Positions 5,509 through 11,053 of a stretch of DNA of 11,053 bases are shown piece after piece. The notes beneath the pieces were generated by a model that was not told the DNA's origin, did no database searches, and was given only the letters and a program-made list of their open reading frames with translations. Positions within the stretch are counted from its first letter, which is position 1. Each line of letters starts with the position of its first letter. This DNA comes from Desulfobacterales bacterium (GTDB lineage Bacteria > Desulfobacterota > Desulfobacteria > Desulfobacterales > DAOWNP01): the NCBI GenBank assembly GCA_030149595.1, contig JASFBI010000020.1:1-11053 (forward strand), written 5' to 3'. Made by a program: the position numbers and the translations under genes.

Positions 5509-6759
5509 TTAAATCATTTCTATGGCACAGGCCATAGCCACACCACCACCACCACACAGTGTAGCAAGCCCTAAAGATTTTCCTCTTTTTTTCATTCCAT
5601 AAATAAGAGATACTATAATTCTTGCACCTGTTGCTCCAACAGGATGACCAATTCCAATTCCAGACCCATTAACATTTGTGATCTCTCTATTCAAACCAAG
5701 CTCTTTTTCACACCCTATATACTGAGCAGCAAAAGCTTCATTTACCTCAATCTGTTCAAAATCATCTATTTTCAGACCACTACCTTCCATAAGCTTATTT
5801 ACAGCAGGAACAGGAGACAGCCCCATAACAGAAGGATGACAAGCACCCCTTGACACAGCTTTTATTTTAGCCAAAGGCTGTATATTAAGCTCCTTTGCTT
5901 TTTCAGCAGACATAAGCATAAGTCCAGCAGAACCATCATTTAAACCACTTGAATTTCCAGCTGTAACCTTGCCTATCTTAGGAACAAAAGCAGGTGGAAG
6001 TTTCTGCAGCTTTTCAATAGTCATTCCAGGCCTGAAGTGTTCATCCCTGTCAAAAATTAATGCCTCTTTTTTTCTCTGTGGAATCTCTATGGGTACAATT
6101 TCATCTTTAAATGATCCATCATTATTAGCTCTTTCAACTTCATTATGACTTCTCAGAGCAACTTCATCCATCTCCTCCCTGCTTATATTTAAATGCTGAG
6201 CAACAAACTCTGCTGTATGCCCCATAATATAAGGTTTTCCTTTAAAATAACAGAGAGGTGCCTCTTCTGCGTTTACCGGACCACTCTCAGGATGAGGAAT
6301 AACATGGGATCCACAATGAAGACCTCGAATCATAGAATCAACAAATTCTGTATCCTGAAGACGGCAGCCCCACCGTGCTTTTGGAACAATGTATGGAGTA
6401 CCAGACATATGTTCCACTCCACCTGCAAGAATTACATCTGCCATTCCAGCCTGAATCATAGCCATTCCAGATATTGTAGCTTCCATCCCTGAAATACATA
6501 CCCGATTTATTGTTACCGCAGTAACTGCATCAGGTATACCAGCCAAAAGAGCACTTGTCCTTGCTACATTTAGTGTTTGAGCAGGCTCAAGGCAACATCC
6601 GTAACGAACATCATCAATAATAGCCGGATCAATACCTGCTCTTTTAACAGTCTCTTTCATAGTTATACTGCCTAATGTTGCAGCATCACTGTTTTTCAAT
6701 GTTCCTCCAAAAGCACCTATGGCTGTACGACATGCCGAAACTATAACAACTTCTTTCAC
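5509..6759 (-). CDS. Acetyl-CoA C-acetyltransferase (thiolase II family)
   Basis: A 416-residue thiolase, catalysing reversible Claisen condensation of two acetyl-CoA, or thiolytic cleavage of 3-oxoacyl-CoA. Nucleophile Cys88 lies in NRVCISGMEA; NEAFAAQ (340-346), His372 in GIGIGHPVGATGAR and the acid/base Cys402 in CGGGGVAMA complete the active site. It is about 20 residues longer than the usual 390-395. The excess lies around residues 130-175 (from RWGCRLQDTEF to APLCYFKGKPYIMGH), the loop region near the CoA site and tetramer loop, and includes extra Cys and His residues. The GTG start has a strong AAGGAG six bases upstream. No other beta-oxidation, PHB or ketone gene is adjacent, so the sequence does not decide between acetoacetyl-CoA synthesis and degradation. 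Either atoB or thlA could be used as a name; I leave the symbol blank. Confidence 0.92.
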   Translation of the reverse strand: MKEVVIVSACRTAIGAFGGTLKNSDAATLGSITMKETVKRAGIDPAIIDDVRYGCCLEPAQTLNVARTSALLAGIPDAVTAVTINRVCISGMEATISGMAMIQAGMADVILAGGVEHMSGTPYIVPKARWGCRLQDTEFVDSMIRGLHCGSHVIPHPESGPVNAEEAPLCYFKGKPYIMGHTAEFVAQHLNISREEMDEVALRSHNEVERANNDGSFKDEIVPIEIPQRKKEALIFDRDEHFRPGMTIEKLQKLPPAFVPKIGKVTAGNSSGLNDGSAGLMLMSAEKAKELNIQPLAKIKAVSRGACHPSVMGLSPVPAVNKLMEGSGLKIDDFEQIEVNEAFAAQYIGCEKELGLNREITNVNGSGIGIGHPVGATGARIIVSLIYGMKKRGKSLGLATLCGGGGVAMACAIEMI

Positions 6760-6979
6760 TTCAAACTCCTTTGCTATAAATTAATAAAATAATGCAGCAG
6801 GTTCAAAATCTGAAATCATAAACAAAACAGAATCAACCCATTTCCATTTTTGTACCCTAATATTCTAATTTAAATATTACAATCTTTATTCATTAAAAAA
6901 AAATTATGATTTTACAAATATAATAGAGTGATAAAACAGCATGAATTTGAAAAAACAACCTGATTTTAATTTTGTAATA

Positions 6980-6990
6980 ACCTGTCAGGT
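6980..6990. repeat. Short palindrome in the thiolase upstream region
   Basis: ACCTGTCAGGT is a perfect 5+1+5 palindrome in the 279-base gap between tRNA-Ser(GCT) and the thiolase start, flanked by AT-rich sequence (AATA and ATTATT). It could be an operator for a dimeric repressor. No convincing promoter or tRNA terminator was found in this gap (6760-7038), so the function is open. Confidence 0.3.
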
Positions 6991-7038
6991 ATTATTTAAA
7001 CTGTTTTATGGTTTTGAAGTTTAGAAAAACTCAGATAA

Positions 7039-7131
7039 TGGCGGAGAGAGAGGGATTCGAACCCTCGGTGCAGCTTTAACCACACACTCGCTTAGCAGGC
7101 GAGCGCCTTCAGCCAGCTCGGCCATCTCTCC
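7039..7131 (-). tRNA. tRNA-Ser (anticodon GCT)
   Basis: On the minus strand the acceptor arm GGAGAGA (from 7131) pairs with TCTCTCC, the discriminator is G, and CCA is encoded at 7041-7039. The anticodon stem CTCGC/GCGAG encloses the loop CTGCTAA, so the anticodon is GCT and it reads AGC and AGU. The 93-base length with a long variable arm is the class II form expected for serine. It lies eight bases downstream of tRNA-Ser(TGA) and is certainly co-transcribed or processed with it. Confidence 0.96.
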
Positions 7132-7139
7132 TTAATTTT

Positions 7140-7227
7140 TGGCGGAGGAGGTAGGATTTGAACCCACGGAGCTTTGATACTCAACGGTTTTCAAGACCGC
7201 CGCCTTAAGCCACTCGGCCACTCCTCC
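7140..7227 (-). tRNA. tRNA-Ser (anticodon TGA)
   Basis: On the minus strand the acceptor arm GGAGGAG (from 7227) pairs with CTCCTCC, with discriminator G and encoded CCA (7142-7140). The anticodon stem GCGGT/ACCGT encloses CTTGAAA, giving anticodon TGA, which reads UCA and other UCN serine codons. The variable arm is long, as serine tRNAs need, and the T arm GTGGG-TTCAAAT-CCTAC is sound. It is the first gene of a two-tRNA transcript driven by the promoter just upstream. Confidence 0.96.
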
Positions 7228-7247
7228 ATTAATTAAAATTTAGGAGA

Positions 7248-7276
7248 GCTATAACATTCTAATAAAGCCAGGTCAA
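7248..7276 (-). promoter_or_regulatory. Sigma-70-type promoter of the tRNA-Ser pair
   Basis: On the minus strand, TTGACC (7276-7271) and TATAGC (7253-7248) are 17 bases apart, and TGT precedes the -10, making it an extended -10 promoter. The predicted start is near 7241, about 14 bases before the first tRNA. The layout closely matches the tRNA-Val promoter at the left end. Confidence 0.75.
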
Positions 7277-7305
7277 TATTTTTTATTAAAACAACTCATT
7301 TTTTA

Positions 7306-8874
7306 TTAGACATCTTCTGTATATTTTTTACTTATCCTGATAAACTCTTCAATATTTTCAAGAAAAATATCCACCATGTCAGGATCAAAATGAAACCCTT
7401 TTTCTTTTTTAATATAATCTTTCACCTTATCAATACTCCATGCTTTCTTATATGGCCGCTTATGAATTAAAGCATCAAAAACATCCACCAAACATACTAT
7501 CCTGCCAAAAACATGTATCTGTTCACCTTTAAGTCCCTGGGGATATCCACCCCCATCCCATCTCTCATGATGCTGCCGTGCCATAATTCCTGCTGCAATC
7601 AAAATCTCACGTTGTGACTTTTTTAAAATATCATAGCCTATTCCGCTATGTTTTTTTATGGTTTTATATTCATCTTCAGTTAATGCCTCTTTCTTGTTTA
7701 ATATAGAGTCAGGAATACCAATCTTGCCTAAATCATGCATTGGTGAAGCTACTTTTAACAATTCCTGTTCAGACTGGTTTAGACCATATTTTTTCGCAAT
7801 GACTTCTGAATAATCAGCAACACGCCGTACATGATTATTTGTTCCCACTGATAAAGACCCTACAACCTCCCCCAAAGCCAGTATTACATCTTTTTGGGTA
7901 TCTACTATATCCCTTGCAAGATTTATATTTTCAAAAGCAATGGAAAGATTTGTTGAAAAAATCTGAATAAGATTTTTTTCAAGCTCACTCATTTTTCCGC
8001 AGCCTGTTATATATAAAAAATTTTCTACTCCTTTTTTAGATGGTATATATCCTATATAAGCATCATCTATAAAAACATTTTTCTTCTCCTTAAAAGCAGC
8101 TCTCAGACTATCACAAACCTGACTGGAGCATATTTCCCTGTCACTTTTACCTATGCTTCCTTTAAATTCTCCTGTTGCTGTCAGCACATAAAATTTTCCA
8201 GGCAGATTTTTTGCATCAGAAAATCTCAAAAAAAGAGCATTCTCGTTTAGTTCCATTTTTTCCAAAATCTTGGAAAATATATCCGACATATACTCTTTTA
8301 CAGATTTAACTTCAAAAAGATGTTCTGATGATTTAATAATTAACTCCATTACACTTTTTGTTTTATCAAGGGACCTCAGATCTCTGTAAGATCTTAAAGC
8401 TGCTGTTACCGCAGTAAAAAGCTTCTTTGCTGTCAGCTCTGTTTTTTCCTTATAATCATTAATTTCATATTCCATTATAACCTTTTGTTCAGGAGCCTTG
8501 CCTGGCTGCCCTGTACGCAGTATAATTCTTACAAAATTATTTTTTAACTCTTTCCGAATATACTCAGCAACCTGAAGGCCAGAGTCTTCTTCCTCCATAA
8601 CAACATCAAGGAAAATTACAGCTGTATCAGGGTTCTCCTTTATAAGCCTCTTTGTCTCTTCCCCTGAATAGGCACTTATACACTCAATTTTTCGGTCATC
8701 AAAGATATAATCATTTAACACAAGCTTTGTAATTATGTGAACCTCTTCATCATCATCTGATATAATAATTTTCAACGGAGCCTTCATGCTTTCTTTATTA
8801 TCAGCTGCAACATCTTCATCATCATTAAACATAAAAACATCATTATCTTTTTTTGTTATATCTTTATCCTGCAT
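7306..8874 (-). CDS. Response regulator with DUF3369 and HD-GYP cyclic-di-GMP phosphodiesterase domain
   Basis: A 522-residue cytoplasmic protein with three parts. Residues 34-160 are a receiver: acidic Asp40-42, phosphoacceptor Asp90 in VIFLDVVM, Thr121 and Lys144. Residues about 170-325 match the DUF3369 type of GAF-like sensor seen between REC and HD-GYP. Residues 326-515 are the HD-GYP domain, with His348, the HD pair His380-Asp381 and Lys384 in HDLGKIG, HH 435-436 and the full GGGYPQGLKG signature. All metal and GYP residues appear present, so hydrolysis of cyclic-di-GMP is expected. The first 30 residues are acidic and probably disordered. The ATG has GGAGAG three bases upstream. It follows the CheY-like gene by 191 bases, with a hairpin in between (8923-8943), so it may have its own promoter. 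The upstream hybrid kinase is the natural candidate for phosphorylating it. Confidence 0.93.
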   Translation of the reverse strand: MQDKDITKKDNDVFMFNDDEDVAADNKESMKAPLKIIISDDDEEVHIITKLVLNDYIFDDRKIECISAYSGEETKRLIKENPDTAVIFLDVVMEEEDSGLQVAEYIRKELKNNFVRIILRTGQPGKAPEQKVIMEYEINDYKEKTELTAKKLFTAVTAALRSYRDLRSLDKTKSVMELIIKSSEHLFEVKSVKEYMSDIFSKILEKMELNENALFLRFSDAKNLPGKFYVLTATGEFKGSIGKSDREICSSQVCDSLRAAFKEKKNVFIDDAYIGYIPSKKGVENFLYITGCGKMSELEKNLIQIFSTNLSIAFENINLARDIVDTQKDVILALGEVVGSLSVGTNNHVRRVADYSEVIAKKYGLNQSEQELLKVASPMHDLGKIGIPDSILNKKEALTEDEYKTIKKHSGIGYDILKKSQREILIAAGIMARQHHERWDGGGYPQGLKGEQIHVFGRIVCLVDVFDALIHKRPYKKAWSIDKVKDYIKKEKGFHFDPDMVDIFLENIEEFIRISKKYTEDV

Positions 8875-8922
8875 TTTCTCTCCAATATAAAAACTCCATA
8901 AAAATCATATATATAAGTCTAA

Positions 8923-8943
8923 AACCTGCTAAAAAATCAGGTT
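8923..8943. repeat. Hairpin upstream of the HD-GYP gene
   Basis: AACCTG (8923-8928) and CAGGTT (8938-8943) form a 6-bp stem with a nine-base A/T-rich loop, about 50 bases before the HD-GYP start. On the minus strand the stem is followed by TTAGAC, not a real T-tract. It may be a weak attenuator or operator. Confidence 0.3.
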
Positions 8944-9030
8944 AATTAAACTTTATCAGCAAACAATCCAGCACTCATTCACACAACTAACCAAATAAAA
9001 TATAGGACTAAATAAGTTTTAATTTTATAT

Positions 9031-9067
9031 GAAACTCTGTTCAACAAACCGTAATCATGAGAGTTTC
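9031..9067 (-). repeat. Inverted repeat at the end of the CheY-like gene
   Basis: GAAACTCT (9031-9038) and AGAGTTTC (9060-9067) are perfect 8-base arms around a 21-base loop; the right arm overlaps the stop codon of the receiver gene. In design it recalls the long-loop repeat after the thiolase gene. It may end or protect the upstream transcript, but no T-tract follows. Confidence 0.4.
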
Positions 9068-9479
9068 AATTTTTCTTGTGGCAGATAAATTTGCCATGTA
9101 TGTTATATAAAAGCTTGATAAGAACATTTCTATCAACCGGCTTGGTTATATACGCTTCACATTGACTTTTAAATGCATCCATAACATTGCTCTTATCTGT
9201 CAAAGCTGTAACCATTATAATTTTAACAGCGTTCATACCAAAAATGCTTTTACCCGCTTCAACTGCTCTTATCGCTTTTAATACATTTTGCCCATCCATT
9301 CCAGGCATCATAATATCAAGACATATAAGGTCATATGGCTGATTATCAAGTGCTTTTGAAAATAATTCAACAGCAGTCAATCCATCTTCTGCAAAATCAA
9401 TATCTCCATAAGATTCAAGATATTTTTCCATCACAACCCTGTTTACCTCATTATCTTCAGCCACAAGAATTTTCACCAT
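9066..9479 (-). CDS. Single-domain CheY-like response regulator
   Basis: A 137-residue protein that is only a receiver domain. The acidic pair is Glu8-Asp9 in LVAEDNEVNR, the phosphoacceptor Asp55 lies in ICLDIMMPGMDG, the switch Thr91 in MVTALT, and Lys113 in ITKPVD. All key residues are present, so it should be phosphorylated and pass on the signal by protein contact or phosphotransfer, having no output domain. The resemblance is to receivers of hybrid kinases (EDNEVNR) more than to chemotaxis CheY. The AGGAG site (9486-9482) is only two bases from the ATG but five from the next codon, GTG at 9476, so translation may start there. It begins 51 bases after the hybrid kinase stop, consistent with one operon. 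Confidence 0.93.
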   Translation of the reverse strand: MVKILVAEDNEVNRVVMEKYLESYGDIDFAEDGLTAVELFSKALDNQPYDLICLDIMMPGMDGQNVLKAIRAVEAGKSIFGMNAVKIIMVTALTDKSNVMDAFKSQCEAYITKPVDRNVLIKLLYNIHGKFICHKKN

Positions 9480-9530
9480 ATCTCCTATATCTATAATTTT
9501 ATCTCCATAGACGAAAAAATCGTTAACTCA

Positions 9531-11053
9531 CTAATTAAGGTTTTTACATAAATCATACAGATCTATAATTTTATCACATTCAGCTATTGTATCTCTAATA
9601 CATTTTTCTAAATCAAATATTAATACTGTTGAATTAAACTTTGCCCCGGATGTAAATTCTATTTCACATTTTTCAGCCAGATCTCTAATATTAAATGCTT
9701 CAAAATTTGCAGACAGTCCCCTAAGAGTATGGAAATATCTTTTCAAAAAAAACAAGTCTTTACGTGCAACAGCTTTTTTTATCTCTTTTTCTGCATCGGA
9801 ATAGCCTGAAATAAACTGACCTATTAATTTTACATACAAATCTAAATTACCTCCCAGCCTTTCTACACCTTTTTTTACGTCAAGCTGATGCAATTTATGG
9901 AATTTATTAAGATTATTAAACAAAACAACATCTGTCTCTTTTTTTAACTCTTTTGGTTTAAGTTTTTGTCTGGAATCAATCAGCCTGTCAAGCATAGAAA
10001 ACAGCTCTTTTTTACCCACTGGTTTTGAGATAAATCCATCCATTCCAGCTTTCATACATTTGTCTATTTCACTTTTCAACGAACCTGCTGTCAGTGCAAA
10101 AATATAAATATCACTTATGCATAACTCTCCCCTGATTTTTTCAGTAACTTCTATACCATTCATCATAGGCATGCAAATATCCATTAAAATAATATCCAAA
10201 GGTTCTTTTTTTACATAATCCAACACTTTCTGTCCGTTTGCTGCACAAAATACAACTGCCCCCTGTTCTTTTAACAGCTCTGCCACTGCCATACTGCTGA
10301 TAGGGTCGTCATCGGCCACAAGAATTTTGATACCGGCATAATCATTAATCAGTTTTTTTTCCACTACCTTCTCTTTTTTATCTAAAGCTTTATACCCGCA
10401 GGCATCTAAAACAATCTCAAACAGCTGGGATTTTTTAACAGGCTTGTCTATAAAGTGAGTAATACCATACCTTTTCCCTTTTACAATATCTCTTTGCCTT
10501 TGACTGTTACATATAATTACAGGTAATAATTCTCCTTCAAATTCTCTTTTTATTTTAATTGCAGCAGACAAGCCGTCCATGCTATAAAGTGATACATCTA
10601 TAAAAATAAAACCTATTTTAAAAGCCTGGCTTTTTAAAGAGCCTTTATAAATATCTATAACAGCCTCTCCGCTTTCGGCTATTTTAACTCTGCATCCAAA
10701 TGACTCTATCATTCGTTTTACAGCTATATTTGATGCTAAGTTTCTACCTGCAACAATTGCAACTTTTCTTTTTAATGAATCAGGAAATATATATTTTATA
10801 CCACAAATCTTACTATCCATCATAAATTTAGCTGTAAAGCTTATATCAGAACCAACACCTTTTTTACTTTTTACAGAGATTTTCCCACCCATTAACTCAA
10901 TAATATTTTTACATATAGCAAGTCCCAAACCTGTCCCACCATATTTTCTTACATCAGATATATTCGCCTGGGAAAAATAATCAAAAAGTATATTATCACT
11001 ATCCTTTCCAAATTTTTCCTCATCAAAACCAGCCCCACTATCAAAAACACTAA
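9531..11053 (-). CDS. Hybrid sensor histidine kinase, C-terminal part (HATPase-REC-REC-HPt), cut by window edge
   Basis: The frame is open to the window end, so the N terminus (sensor and HisKA) is missing; 506 residues are visible. They open with the end of a HATPase domain: the G1 box FDSGAGF (3-9), the F box LFDYFSQ and the G2 box GGTGLGLAI (38-46). Next, about 95-215, is a receiver-like domain that lacks the acidic pair (VAGRN at the expected site) although Asp152 and Lys203 remain, so it is probably degenerate. About 241-360 is a canonical receiver with DDD 247-249, Asp291 in LMDICMPMMNG, Thr321 and Lys343. About 400-490 is an HPt domain with His441 in FHTLRGLSAN. This is the BarA/ArcB-like layout for an internal His-Asp-His phosphorelay. 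The signal cannot be told from here. The separate REC gene follows directly. Confidence 0.92.
   Translation of the reverse strand, partial: SVFDSGAGFDEEKFGKDSDNILFDYFSQANISDVRKYGGTGLGLAICKNIIELMGGKISVKSKKGVGSDISFTAKFMMDSKICGIKYIFPDSLKRKVAIVAGRNLASNIAVKRMIESFGCRVKIAESGEAVIDIYKGSLKSQAFKIGFIFIDVSLYSMDGLSAAIKIKREFEGELLPVIICNSQRQRDIVKGKRYGITHFIDKPVKKSQLFEIVLDACGYKALDKKEKVVEKKLINDYAGIKILVADDDPISSMAVAELLKEQGAVVFCAANGQKVLDYVKKEPLDIILMDICMPMMNGIEVTEKIRGELCISDIYIFALTAGSLKSEIDKCMKAGMDGFISKPVGKKELFSMLDRLIDSRQKLKPKELKKETDVVLFNNLNKFHKLHQLDVKKGVERLGGNLDLYVKLIGQFISGYSDAEKEIKKAVARKDLFFLKRYFHTLRGLSANFEAFNIRDLAEKCEIEFTSGAKFNSTVLIFDLEKCIRDTIAECDKIIDLYDLCKNLN

Noticed and set aside
6193..6492. A 99-codon plus-strand ORF opposite the thiolase gene
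   Set aside because: It is a shadow of the conserved thiolase frame, with no ribosome site and no recognisable fold.
6760..7038. A sigma-54 promoter for the thiolase gene
   Set aside because: No TGGCAC-N5-TTGC-like pair with correct spacing was found in the gap.

Overview
The window is AT-rich and reads as ordinary chromosomal backbone with one signalling cassette at its right end. I see no insertion sequence, integrase, phage gene, CRISPR array or plasmid function. A full minCDE set, a group II branched-chain aminotransferase, a tRNA-Val(GAC) with an AGGCGCG acceptor arm, and a REC-DUF3369-HD-GYP protein beside a multidomain hybrid kinase suggest a low-GC Gram-negative bacterium. A member of the Desulfobacterota (former Deltaproteobacteria) fits best, but this is an inference from gene style, not a database match.

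Left part, plus strand (1-1860): an extended -10 promoter drives a tRNA-Val(GAC) gene that ends at a rho-independent terminator. It is followed by a small PPC/DUF296-domain protein and then by ilvE, a complete PLP-dependent branched-chain aminotransferase.

Middle part, minus strand (2061-7227): ilvE runs towards minE, and the 200-base convergent gap holds a hairpin. Read in the direction of transcription, the minus strand carries tRNA-Ser(TGA), tRNA-Ser(GCT), an acetyl-CoA acetyltransferase (thiolase), alr (alanine racemase), then minC, minD and minE. A near-consensus promoter (TTGACA-17-TATAGA) lies between alr and minC. A perfect 13-bp hairpin lies inside the last codons of minE, with a T-tract beyond it. 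The Min proteins place the division septum, and alanine racemase supplies D-alanine for peptidoglycan, so this part has a loose cell-envelope theme.

Right part, minus strand (7306-11053): three signalling genes in the same direction. They are a hybrid histidine kinase cut by the window edge (HATPase-REC-REC-HPt visible), a single-domain CheY-like regulator, and a REC-DUF3369-HD-GYP protein with an intact HD-GYP signature. Together they look like a phosphorelay that ends in cyclic-di-GMP hydrolysis, although pairing of the three is inferred only from adjacency.

Most notable points: a C in place of the near-universal U33 in the tRNA-Val anticodon loop, the hairpin written into minE codons, a 152-base minC-minD spacer holding a short ORF in frame with minD, and the phosphorelay with one degenerate receiver. 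I found no clear evidence of an undescribed system. Non-ATG starts are common here (GTG for minD and the thiolase, TTG for alr).
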